Positions 10,046-20,331 of a stretch of DNA of 25,865 bases are shown here, piece after piece. Origin of the DNA: Ophiosphaerella korrae (Eukaryota; Ascomycota; Dothideomycetes; Pleosporales; Phaeosphaeriaceae); NCBI GenBank assembly GCA_028456385.1, contig JALNQF010000501.1:1-25865 (forward strand), written 5' to 3'. A program made the translations under genes and the position numbers. The stretch's first letter is position 1; the number at the start of each line of letters is the position of its first letter. Below the pieces are notes generated by a model, which had not been told where the DNA came from, ran no database searches, and saw only the letters and a list, made by a program, of their open reading frames with translations.

Positions 10046-11616
10046 TCAATCCTTCCAGTCCCACACCTGCTTGAGGAAGAGTGCCATGTTGACTTTCTTG
10101 GACTTCATTTCGACCATCCATGGGTGTTCTAGCATGCGCCATGGCGTTGCTCGGCGGGGACAGTCTTTTTCGAGACTGTGTCTCTATATATTAGCAAAGA
10201 CAAATGGTGAGAGGAGGAGATTACACGTACCAGCACTCGATGAAGTACTTGAAATTCTCGGTCCATTTGATGCCGTTCTCGGGCTCGTCCTTGAGCTTGG
10301 GAATCGATTGTCGGACAATGTATGTGAGCAAGTCGATCAGTCCAGCTTGGGGGTGCATCTCTGTCCCGTCGGCAGGGAAGGGAAATCGATGCTGGGCTAC
10401 TTCAAGCAGAGTCACGCCTAAGCTCCACACGTCGCTAGTGATGGTGTAGCTCTGCCCGGTGATACGCTCGGGCGCCATGTAGTACGAGGTGCCGATGAAT
10501 GTGTTGGCGTCGCCCTTGGTTCCAAACTCACCAGACACACCGAAATCGCATAGCTTGACCTGGCCATTGCGGCAGAGGAGGATGTTGCTGGGCTTGATAT
10601 CTCGGTGAATAATACGATGCGAGTGGAGGTACGTCAGGCCGTTCAAGACGCCCTCTGCTACTTTTCCAAGAGGCTTCTCGCCCGTGCGGCCGCCGAGCTT
10701 CTTGACCTCCTTGTAGACGGCGTCGAGGGAGCCGCCCTCGCAAAACTCCATGGCAATGCTAATCGTGCCGGTGCTGTCGTCGACGAAGGCGCCATAGTAC
10801 CGGCAGATGTGGTCGCTCGCGCAATTCTTGTTGAATTGCAGCTCTCGCAGGATTTGCTTCTTGACGTCGGGGTCGGGGTTTGTGGTGATGATCTAGCAGC
10901 ACATATCAGCAAGCGAAACGAACGCATCCATGCAGCGAACCAACCTTGAGCGCAAACGTGGTTTTGCCGCCCTTTAGTCTGCTCTTCGTGACAGCGCCGC
11001 CGGCGCCCTCGCCCAGACTGCCCAGCTCTTCCACCATGCCCTTTCCGCTCGCGGCTCGCCAGCCCGCCTCGTCCAGATCGTCCACCTCCAATGGCCGTCC
11101 CTTCTCCGCGGCGAGGGCCTCCAGATCCGGCAGCGGCTGCTGGCTGTTCTCTCTTTCCATGGCCGGCGCGCCTTCGCTTCCCCCCTGCGATATCGCCGAT
11201 ATCGCCGATATGGGGTCGGTGCCGGTGTGGGTGTGCAGGCCCGGGAAGCCAAGCGTGGCCTGGTACGACGACGCCGACCCGTTCGCCTGGACCTCTCCCA
11301 CGCTCCCCGACCTCGACTCTGCGCTCGCGTCGCTCGAGCCGCCTGCCGAGGAGCCGGTGCCGATGCGCAGCGGCGGCAGGCCGCGCGGGTGCTGGCGGCC
11401 CTCGTGTGGGGTGGTGTTGGAGCCCATGGGGGTGGCCAGACGGAGTGCCGGCGGCATGGGGCGCGCGAGGCTGGGCTGCACCTCGTTGGAGCCGTCGGCG
11501 ACGGGCCTCGCGTTGGGCGAGGCGGGGATGGACAGGCCGAGGCGTGGTGGGCGGCCGCCGCTCTGGGAGCGGCCGCCAGGGACGGGCGGGCGGAGGAGGG
11601 GCACGGTGGTGGACAT
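10046..11616 (-). CDS. MKK1: MAP kinase kinase of the cell-wall-integrity pathway, Mkk1/Mkk2 type (3 exons, 487 aa)
   Basis: This is a dual-specificity kinase expected to activate the Slt2/Mpk1 MAP kinase downstream of a Bck1-type MAPKKK. Exons: 11616-10945, 10892-10231 and 10175-10046; introns of 52 and 55 nt are GT-AG. The start [15 protein letters not shown] matches the N-terminus typical of filamentous-fungal members; an in-frame ATG lies farther upstream, but the family start is preferred. A Ser/Pro/Gly-rich tail covers about 1-195. The kinase domain follows: glycine loop GEGAGG (202-207), catalytic Lys224 at the exon 1/2 junction, [18 protein letters not shown] (320-327, Asp322), DFG (340-342), activation loop with Thr349 and Thr355, then GTSYYMAPE. 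The last intron splits ECCLEKD, and the end is [10 protein letters not shown]...KQVWDW. All kinase residues I checked are present, and it appears functional. FRS1 lies downstream on the same strand. I know of no functional link between them. Confidence 0.95.
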
Positions 11617-13583
11617 GGCGGGCGTGGAGGCGATGTCTCTGCGTGGGCACGTACGGGTATCCGCGAGTTCGTGCGCGTGGTGTAGGCGGGCGTGTGGGTG
11701 GAGGGAGGAGGGGCGTGGCCGGCGGGTGCACTGTCTGTGTGGAGGGCAAGGTAGCACAGCGAGCTGCTTGGTCCCAGCAGGCCGGTGCGTCTTGGTCAGC
11801 CGAGACGACGACGGCTCTTTCGCGGCAGCGGCCTCGGGGCAGGAGGGAGGGCGAGAGGCTGCTCTTGTTCAGACGGCGGTGCTCCGACGGCAGGTGTCGT
11901 GAGGCAGGTGACGTTGCCCAGCAGGCACACGAGACGGCAGGCAGCTCCAGCCAGGCGGGTGCAGCTCGTCGGCAGGCGCAAGCAGACAGCGGCAGGCTGG
12001 GGAGAGGCAACGCGGGCTGTGGCAGGTCGGCGGGTCGAGGGGCGCGGTTTCAGACTGAAGTCTGTTCAGACGTGGCCGAGGGGCCCAGCGCCAGCGGCAG
12101 CAGAGACGTGATGTGGGCGACGAGGCTTGCCAGGAAGCGGTATAGCCAGTATCCCTACCGGCGGTTCGATCGACTGGCCACTGGATGGACGGCCTTCAAC
12201 CACGAACAAGCAGGCAGAACGCAGACGGCTGGACGCTGCAGAGCGAGCGTGACGGCCAAATAAACAACAAATGGACGCCGGCGGGACAGCAAAACCAGCC
12301 CTTGCAGAGGCAGCCGTGGAGTCCCACCATGCTCCCCATAGCGCCCGCCCAACAAACACTCGCGCGCAGGCGCTGGGCCTATCCGACTCCACGACTGGCC
12401 CCAAAGCTTGTTTCGCATTTCGCTGGCAACGTACGTCGACCTCATTCGAGCGCCTCGACCTGTGCGCTGGGCCAACAGCCATCCACAGCACGACCGCTGC
12501 CTCCGCCCGAGGTCTACGCCAGAAACAACCCCGGATGCGTCAACCACGAGAGCATCGTGCAGGAGAGGCTGCCTCGGCCAATTGAGGAACTTGACCATTA
12601 CGGATCCCATGTGGCTGACGTTGGCATGCGACAATGCCCCCAACATCAATACAACACTAGCCATCGTGCATCCCACCAACAAACCCAAGTATCGACTTTT
12701 GCAATTCCCCCCCAAAAGTCTGCCTGCAGCAGCTGCAGCGACCCTGCATATCTCCCCGAGCCCAGACCTGCCTACCCGATTCCCCCCTCACCCCCCCCCC
12801 CAAACTTGGCATCTGCACTGCACCCTAACACACGCGCAAAAAAAAAAAAGAACAAAAAAAAAAGCTCCCAAGCTCCCAAGCTTGGCAAAAAGCCGATACA
12901 CATCCTCTCCTGGTCTCGAGAAGCGCCCGCCCACCGTGATAATGAGGTCGCGAATAGATACAACCCTTGACGCAAGCGGGCGGTCGGCGCTTGTGGTGGC
13001 TGCGACGCCCAATCAGCACACGCCATCCCCTGGGGCTGACTACGTACACAGCCGAGAGCCGATGGAAAGAGCCCTTGATGCATGGCTTATTATTAGAACA
13101 TTGGAACCGCGAACTGGGGTTTGTGAGCTTGTCAAGCTCTGTGCTACTACCTTCGGAGAGCGACTAAGGCAAGGCTGTGCTCTCAAGACATATTCAGCCG
13201 TGGGGCTGTATTGGCTACCAAGGTATTTTTGACCGTCTGCAAAACACCATTGCAAATGTGGTCGATGATGCTGTGCGCCATTGGAAAACAGAATTATCTG
13301 GGCCAATCGGCTGTCAGCATGAAATGCAAATAATCGTCGTGTTGAAGTCTTGCCTCTGTGATGGCAGCACAGCCTCTGATTACCACATCTGCTGTGCTCC
13401 GCCTCGTGGTCGTAACGGAAAAGGGACAGACACGTGACAGGAGTCAGCTCTAACAAACGCCACGAAACATGATAGGAAACTCGAATTTGTCACTTCAAGA
13501 ATTGGCGCAGATGTGATCGTCGTTTGGGTGATACGCAGAACTTGGGGCATCTGGACACCTTGTGGAACAAGCTATGGATCTGC
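11617..13583. promoter_or_regulatory. Long upstream region of MKK1, GC-rich near the gene, no convincing gene
   Basis: About 1 kb above the MKK1 start is GC-rich and contains long frames on both strands (for example 12185-12970 + and 12155-12715 -). Their residue content is Arg/Pro/Ala-rich and looks like noise from high GC; I recognise no domain. It most likely holds a long MKK1 5' UTR and promoter. From about 12900 the composition becomes ordinary, and 13040-13456 has no recognisable product. The end meets the 3' end of the pseudogene on the same strand. Confidence 0.5.
12782..12865. repeat. Homopolymer cluster: C tracts then A tracts
   Basis: On the + strand this is C6, then C11 at 12791-12801, and from 12838 a run of 12 A, a short break and a second A run. 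On the MKK1 strand it reads poly-T followed by poly-G, about 1.2 kb above the start codon. Such tracts are common in fungal promoters and exclude nucleosomes, so a core-promoter role is possible but unproven. Confidence 0.7.
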
Positions 13584-16486
13584 CTAGTCGCCTCTTGTAC
13601 CATTTCTAGTCTCAGTCTCAGCTTCAGAATCCATCTCATCCTGAGCACACCTCTTGCAGCTACTTTCGCAGTTCTCATCCTCCTCACCCTCACCACCCTC
13701 ATCACCCAATCCGTCACTACCCTCCTTGTCATATGGCTCCTCAGAGCTATTTTCACGCCCGCTATAATCTTGGTCTTCCCTTCCAAGATCAACTATTTTT
13801 CTCTCATACCAATAATCATCTTCGTAGTCAACAAGTTCTTCCCAACCAAAATACTTCCCCTCTACCCACTTGTGTCGCCAGTCTTCCCTTAACAACCAAG
13901 CATTTCCTTCTTTATGAACTTCATCAACCATGTGTTTGCTGTTGCGCTCCAAAGCCTCGCACCATCCATCCCAGAGATCATGATACCCCAGTCTGTATCA
14001 GAGCACCCAGAACATCAGGGATCCGAGAAATAAAATGTTCCGTGCCAATATTTCCTAGATAGTTTTCCGCGTAATAAATAGTCCCTTACGTTTACGAGGG
14101 ACCATATACCGTTCAACATGAAGATGCCCTACCAGTTGTGATTGACACGAATCAGCGCTCCAGCATCAGGAAGAAGTTGCACCAACCGCATAAATAAATC
14201 GCAGTCATGGTAATCCTCCTGGATCGACGAGAAACCCGAAAGTAGGTCATTATGTGCCTGATCGTATGCTTCCCTCCGTAGCACCCCAAGAAGTTGATGG
14301 AGATTCTGGATATCCGTGTCTAATCCTCTCATGTATGCACGTAGCGAATATTTCAACATCCACTGCAAGGTCAAGGACGTGGGATCGGTGGCTCGACTGA
14401 TCCAGGGCCCAATTTTATCAAAATTGGCCCATGCGAACTCCTTGTCTAGAAGAAGAGCAAAAGAAATAGTTGAGTCGTAGCTTTTTTGAAAGCGAGCAGT
14501 AGGCATTTCTACTCTACTGCGAATATACTTGCTCTAAACTAGATGGGCCAACGCCCTCGCTCTCGAGGTAGTTGATGATACCAATGCGGTCGAGCCCCAT
14601 TGCAAACTTTGTAAAGAAGACGTTAAGTGATTTTTGAAGTTGATTCCAAATAATTGTCTTGGCGCAATCTGTTACTCCCGTAGAATAAAAGGTTGGACCC
14701 GCCCGAATCGATGTAGAATGGAGAAATGTCGCCAGTACGAAGCGCAGAATACACGTCTTCTAGAGATCCATGTTTGCATATCCTTGTGACCGTACCACAT
14801 TCTGAATGGGGCCTTGTCATGAAGATATTCAATTGGGTACACAATCGAGGTCGACCGGCATGCGAAAATTCTCAAAGGAAACGTGCCTGTATTGTGAAAG
14901 TTGAACAACCCAGTTTAGATTGGCCGGAGAGCCCAACTTCCTCAATACCTTGCGAGCTATTGGCTATTGGCTATTGGCTATTGGCTATTCTCTGTGAACA
15001 CGGCAAGAACAAATCGATATCACCGAAAGGTGTCTTCATTGTCCAGCCATGGCTGGAACGTCTTGCGCGCTTTGGAGAGCTCCTTGTAGTTTGCTCACCC
15101 ATATCGGTTTCGAAAGCATCTCTAGGATCATGAGCCTCATGCCTTTTTCGTTTTGAGATCCCCTCTTTTAGGTCCCCCTCAGGTCGACAGGAGTAAATCT
15201 TGGATAGACCCAGTTATCAATGGATTTTGCCCGTAGAGTCAGGGTGCAGGGCTGCCTTCTCCTGGGTTGCCGATGCTGCCAGATCATCGAATTCAGAACG
15301 CAGCTATTGTGTGTGATTCGTTGAGATATATTGACCTTGTTCCGCAAGTAGGCAATCAATAGCCCATTCAAACCTGTCTTGAAGCGGGAGAAGGCATGCC
15401 ATAATTTTGTTCGGACGTGCTCCGAAGAATAGGATTTCTCGGTAGTTTTGCCTTAGTCGCACTGAACCGCTACTCAGCGCCAAAAGCTTTTCCATGCCAG
15501 TAGTGAAACTATTAAGATTAGTGGCCATAGTGTCATTTGCTCGCGCAGCTCTCGCATCAGTATGATTCAATTTCCGCATAATAGAATCAGTCTGGTTCTT
15601 TGTGCGCCTAGGTATGCGATTGGTGGTGTCTTGACGGCTTACGATATGGGCTTGGGTACGCTGTATCGATGAAAGCGCTCGTTCATGGGCATCGCTCTTG
15701 GAATTTATCCGTCGTTGGCTCGTTTCAAGCTTCGACAACAGTGCGTTCTGATAATCATCGTTCTTCGATATTTGGTTTGCGTGATTGGTATTTATAATTG
15801 AGACAAGCGACTGTTGATGGGTCTCATATCGCGTAACGACATCCTGGTGTAGATAATCCAGCTTAGTCGTGATTGCATTTGATAAGCCGTCGGCGCATAT
15901 ATTGACCTGAACGAGGCAGTCTCATACAGTACTTTCAATGCTTGCATGACCAAGCGCAGACAGTTCTCTATATATTGTGGGCATTAGCATAGTACTACCT
16001 ATGAGGAATAAAAAGTAAAATTTAAGACTGGTTGGCGATAAAGGATGCTACATACCTGCACGCGAGCGTTAGAGAACTTGCGAGAAGCGACTTTGTATTC
16101 TCGAGCCTAGCTATCGATTTCTTCCTTTTAGCGTCGTCTAAGATAAACTTTATCCGACTCCATGTTGTAATCCCATTGAACTTCGCTACCGAGACTTTGA
16201 GACTCTGCAGCTCGCGGTTCAACGATTTGTTTGCTACTTCAAGGGAACGAACGATATCCGTGCCGGTCGAGGGAGCATTACGAGCTTTGAGGTCGCTTCG
16301 GCACTGTTTGGACATCTCATATAAGAGTAGGGTCGCTTTGATCGATTCACGCAATTTGTTTAAGCCAGCAGGAGCATCCGAAATATCTCCCAAGAAGCTG
16401 TAGATTTCGCGACCTGTCTGGGCAAGAACGTCAGCAACTCCAACGACTGCGAATGCACTAGCTGTTGCCTCGAAGGCTCCAGACAT
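13584..16486 (-). pseudogene. Broken gene with a fungal STAND-type N-terminal domain, coiled coil and unassigned C-terminal region
   Basis: Exon 1 (16486-16056) encodes 143 intact residues beginning MSGAFEATASAFAVVGVADV, with GREIYSFLGDISDAP. This pattern is typical of the helical N-terminal domain of fungal STAND (NLR-like) proteins. An 88-nt intron (GTATGT, branch GCTAATG, TATAG) joins exon 2 at 15967. Next is a polar, coiled-coil-like region (HQQSLVSI, LSKLETSQRRINSK) and a recognisable block FFGARPNKIMACLLPLQ. Lesions: TGA at 15924-15922; TAG at 15306-15304 (probably TGG); a shift near 15225, after which SIDNWVYPRFTPVDL reads in another frame; a 7-bp repeat at 14956-14990; TGA near 14870; a further shift before 14506. 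Later segments stay protein-like: QLNIFM, LRTGDISPFYID, GIINYLESEG, then 14506-14129, then a Trp-rich, acidic C-terminus (LLREDWRHKW; stop at 13584). No NACHT P-loop or clear ankyrin repeat is seen. It is probably a decayed allorecognition- or immunity-type gene; the role is inferred from the N-terminal domain only. Confidence 0.75.
14956..14990. repeat. 7-bp tandem repeat GCTATTG x4 plus GCTATTC
   Basis: Four perfect units and a variant fifth lie inside the pseudogene. The unit length is not a multiple of three, and on the coding strand (AATAGCC) the array creates TAG, so it disrupts the frame. Confidence 0.9.
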
Positions 16487-17552
16487 GAGCAAAGTTCGGG
16501 TGTTAATTTGGGTCTTGATAGGATATTTGGATTTAGTGCTGGCTCTAGCGCAGTTTTGCTTGTCCAGCTGGAGGAGATTCCTGTGATTGAACGTTTTTCC
16601 CTTGAGGTTCAGCCTTGGGGAAATGGCAGTGACCGTCGCCCTGGCCCAGCCTTGTACTTCCGGTGAGCAGCAAGCGAGACTGCGACTGCTGTATATTAAA
16701 CGGCCCCGCCGTCGCGAATCTGACTCGTCCACGTTAGCAAGACCATTCACGGCTTCGGGTAATATTCCTATACCTAAATAAGTATTCCAAGGTCTGTTCA
16801 TCGAAGGTCGAGTAGTACTTCGCGGTAAATGCTCAAATCTCGCCTGATCATTGGCATGCGATATGATGGTCATGTGTTCAGAACTAGCTCTCCTGTTTTA
16901 TAGCGAGAACATAATAAAGTTAGTGAACTGAGATGAATAATATCAATTTTTTCGATCAGGGGTCAAGCAGGAGTTTCTTACCCTTTCACCTAATGAAACC
17001 ATTGAAATGCCGTGCGCCTGCCCAAGGGTGGTTAGCTAACCAGCTACCTATGGAACTCAGCCTACAACCTAACTTGCTAACTACAAAGTTGGACGACAGA
17101 CCAAGGCGCTATATCCTCTAATCTTGTGCTCCATCACTATTGTTGAGCACTGTAGATAGAGAATACAAAATGGAGGTTTAATTTCTTGTAAACATGTGGC
17201 AATTACAACCAATTTACTATATGCTTCTTACGAGTTAGCTACAACAGGCTTGGTGCTATTAGTTAAGTATAACTGATTGTTGGTAACTATACCTCTACGA
17301 GCGTTTTCTTGAAATTCATACCGTGTAAATTTCCTCTTTTCCTTATAACTAAGCTAAATTCTCATAGAGGAGAGTCGTCCTATAAGGTATCCCGCCTATA
17401 GATAAATATAAACATGGAATGCCTTCCTTTTGCAGTGCAATAATCTAGTGGGGAGGGCGTTGAGATGTAATATTACTTTCTCTCTGTAGCTGAAGAGTGC
17501 AGCCAGGAGAAAAGCGCGTCCTTTTCTTCAAGTCGATAATTTATAGTTAGTA
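16487..17552. other. Intergenic DNA between the two pseudogenes
   Basis: An open frame continues upstream of the chosen ATG of the STAND-type pseudogene (to 16873), but the extension has no domain character, so the ATG at 16486 is preferred. The rest has only short frames, moderate AT content and no repeat or RNA gene I can recognise. Confidence 0.5.
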
Positions 17553-18233
17553 CTAGATTGCTTGTGATCGAGTATACCGTACGTTCTTGAGTCTAGAGGG
17601 ACGGGGCGATGGAGGCCTTTCGTATTGTTGACCGGCGTCAGACTGGACGAGAGACTTGTAATAATCTCTCCTTTCTGTAAACCTAAACTCCTTCAAGGGC
17701 TATAATAACCTGCTGTGTTAGAACATCAATTTTAATTAACGCCTCGAGATATTTCTTCCTTTTTTCTTTCGGAATCTCTCCGACGCTTCTGTATTTTTCA
17801 CTCTCTTTCTATCTGCACTATTAGAACCAATATAAACATCGTTAGGGATCTGCAATCCCTGCTGCCGAAGGACGGTTTGACCGAAAGGCGCTATCTGCAG
17901 AGATAGGAATCTAATTGAGCCTGATGGTCCTTGGGAATAGGATACGAATGGAGTTTTGAACTGTGGGCTGTTAGGCTTAGACGCAATCAGGCCGTCTTGT
18001 ATAGGCGTAGCCGCGTTAGCGGATGAGGTGATGGCCCGGGAGGATGAGCTATTCTTACTCGCTGGACGCTCGAAGTCTAAATTATCGATGAGTTCATTAA
18101 TATCGATAGGCCGGGTTGAATACGTTGGGATTCCCTGTATATGGTAATCCGGAACAAGGGGTGTCTGTAGGGCGCTCTCACTGAAAGCATTTAACGCGAA
18201 AGAGCGAGTTAGTACGAGGGTTATTATGTAGAT
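17553..18233 (-). pseudogene. bZIP transcription factor, frameshifted and stop-containing remnant
   Basis: From 18233 to 17736 the - strand is open for 165 codons with no obvious ATG. It starts in Ser/Pro/Thr-rich sequence (IDINELIDNLDFERP, SPQFKTPF) and ends with the bZIP basic region: ADRKRVKNTEASERFRKKK, with the invariant Asn and the Arg/Lys cluster. In the following A-rich run the frame shifts by one: the other frame continues RKKYLEALIKIDVLTQQV, a start of a leucine zipper, up to a TAG that probably replaced CAG. The original frame then resumes with ERRDYYKSL and runs to TAG at 17555-17553, including PPSPRPSRLKN. DNA binding by the basic region and zipper dimerisation is the family role; this copy cannot make the whole domain. 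The start may be lost, or lie in an upstream exon not found. A sequencing error could explain the shift but not also the TAG. Confidence 0.75.
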
Positions 18234-18649
18234 CTACTTGCCATCTAGTTTGTCATCGCAAATTAATGGGGTATATAATAAAGGTTAGGCGGCTAGGTAA
18301 AAGGATAGAGGGCTATTCTTTTGCTTTAGACGGCTAGGTGCAACTAAAACGAGCATGCATGCTTGGGGCTTTCCCAACTAGCTATTAGTTATTGCAACAC
18401 TTTACCTCGTATTTCATAATAATACTAGTATAGAGAATCCAGCTGGGATTCTTAGGAGTATACTTGGCAAAGACAAACTTTACTCTCAACCGGCACTCGG
18501 CACAATACACCAAGGACCTAGTGGTTTATATCTTAGATTTAGGAAGGTCTGCCTTACTCGAACCCCTAAACTAATCCCGTGATAAGATACTATAGTTAAT
18601 AAAAGGAAGTCCATTAATGATTTCTTTGAGAAATAACGTAGTTTACAAG
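18234..18649. other. Intergenic DNA between the bZIP remnant and the right retroelement block
   Basis: Upstream flank of the bZIP remnant. It contains a short palindromic GCATGCATGC near 18354. I see no gene here. The right end is the LTR start at 18650. Confidence 0.5.
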
Positions 18650-19092
18650 TGTAACGGGGCCGCCTGTCGTCGACTACAAGTGGCCTCTGGGGGGTGTTGG
18701 TGGATTAGAAGTTGATGACCAAAGCACGTGTTGTGATCAAGCAATGAACTGTGAACAATAGAGTGCGTCTCGCGATGTCAAAGTATTGTCGCTCTTGGTC
18801 AAGGATTGGATTGCCGATGTCATCCTAATAATGCGCATTGCTACTGACTATATATCTTTGTTCTGTGCCTAATCTGTAATACAATTCTACAGATCATCCT
18901 AATCTATCGCTCTATCGCTTGATCTACAGATCGCTTGATCTGTCGCATGTAACTACCGATCGCCTGTGTCACGTGTCCTAATTGTAGGTTGTTTCCCAAT
19001 CCAGGTCGTTACCCTGCTCGTCCTATACTTCGTTAGCACTTAAGTCAGGACTAATTAGTTATATTACAATTTCTCTTATTATATCTATAACA
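18650..19092 (-). repeat. LTR of the second gypsy family, lightly mutated (443 bp)
   Basis: On the + strand it begins TGTAACGGGG and ends TCTATAACA, so in element sense it is TGTTATAG...GTTACA, with proper TG/CA ends. Internal-type sequence follows on the right, making it a 3' LTR of a minus-strand element. It retains many CA and CG dinucleotides and is much GC-richer than its relatives, so it largely escaped RIP. An inner stretch (about 18885-18960) has imperfect GATCTACAGATCGCTTGATC-like repeats where the other family has its 54-bp units. Confidence 0.8.
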
Positions 19093-19539
19093 CTATTCCC
19101 CCTTTTAGGTAGGTCTTTATTTTCTTATCCTAAAGCTAAGGTTATTAATCCTATTTCTTTATTAATATAAAGCTCTTTATTCTCTCTTCCTATACCTACT
19201 AAATCTACCCTTTATTGTCTATAGTTAGTAGATTGTGTATTACGTAGAGGTATTAAAATATTTTTCCACTTTTATTACTAATCTTCTAAACTAAATCTAT
19301 TTATTATATTTCTATAAATAATAGTTAGGACTATAAGCTATATATTTATACAAATATTTATAGTTTATATAATATTTCTAGAGTTTCTATAGCTAAATAT
19401 AAGTATATTATAGTTACTTTTATATTTAGGCTAAGTAATAATAGGGAAAGCTATTAACTATACTAAAGAGAAATTACTATTAGAAATTATAAAGGCTAAA
19501 GCTAAGCGTAATTAGATTCTAAGTATATAAGTAAAAAAT
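19093..19539 (-). mobile_element. 3'-terminal internal fragment of the second gypsy family, RIP-decayed
   Basis: These 447 bp after the LTR match the start of the other element's tail (19983-20425): both begin CTATTCCCC with TTTAGGTAGGT and end in AAAGCTAAGCGTAA. At 19540 homology stops and a complete LTR begins, as expected if a second element inserted here. On the + strand it contains KEKLLLEIIKAKAKRN, the counterpart of the antisense frame at 20332-20664. Confidence 0.75.
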
Positions 19540-19982
19540 TGTAATAGGCTGCCTGTCGTTAACTATAGGTGCCTGTCTTAAAGGGGGTTAGTAGATTACG
19601 AGGTAATAGTAAAAGCTTAGAGGTAATCTATAATAACTGTAAATAATAGAAGATGTTTTGTAACTATCTTGTATTAGCGTTCTATAGTTAAAGGATTGAA
19701 TTGCTAATACTATCTTAATAATGCGTATTACTACTAACTATATACCTATACTTCTTAGCTAGCTTTATACTTTATATTTGCTAAGATCGCAAATTACAAA
19801 TTTATTACGTGCACGAATTTATACTTCGTATTTACTAAGGTTGCAAATCGCGAATTTATTACGTGTCCCTATTATAGTTAGCTTCCTAGTTAAGTTTGTT
19901 GCCCTATAGGTTGTATGTGTTGTTATTATCTATAGTAGGGCTAATTAGTTTAAATTAGCTTTCCCTTGTTACTACTATAACA
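19540..19982 (-). repeat. 3' LTR of the right-hand chromovirus (443 bp)
   Basis: It starts TGTAATAGGC and ends ACTATAACA on the + strand, and aligns along its length with 18650-19092, with exactly the same length. It also matches, inverted, the left LTR at 2820-3313. It carries about two copies of the tandem unit seen three times on the left. The 5' LTR is beyond the right edge of the window. Confidence 0.85.
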
Positions 19983-20331
19983 CTATTCCCCTCTTTAGGT
20001 AGGTTCTTATTTCTCCGCCCTAGGCCTAAGGTTATTAGTCTAGTTTCTTTGTTTATCTCTAGTTCTTTATTATTCTCTATATCTTTACGTTCTAATCGTA
20101 ATAAACTTCTTCTTATTACTTGTATTACTTGTAACAGGGTTAAAATATTTCCTTACTCTTGTTATACTTAGCTAAAACTTACGTACCTTGTGTCTTTAAA
20201 GGATAGTAAACACTATAACGAGTGTATTCTAGCTAATATTTAATATAAGTGTACTCTATCTAGCGTTTCTCTTATAGAATATAAGTATTTAATTTCTATA
20301 TAGTCTCTTTTTGCTAAGTTATATAAGGCGA

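Noticed and set aside
10658..12010. 450-codon minus-strand frame overlapping MKK1
   Set aside because: Arg/Pro/Ala-rich shadow of the MKK1 exon 1 in another frame; the MKK1 frame has the clear family protein.
12185..12970. 261-codon plus-strand frame (and the overlapping 274-codon frame to 13232)
   Set aside because: Gln/Pro/Arg-rich content follows from GC-rich DNA, homopolymer tracts lie inside, no domain is seen, and long frames occur on all strands here.
16487..16873. N-terminal extension of the STAND-type pseudogene to an upstream ATG
   Set aside because: The extension lacks domain character, and the family N-terminus begins at MSGAF (16486).
17956..18147. 63-codon plus-strand frame
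   Set aside because: It lies opposite the open minus-strand bZIP frame, which has the recognisable domain.
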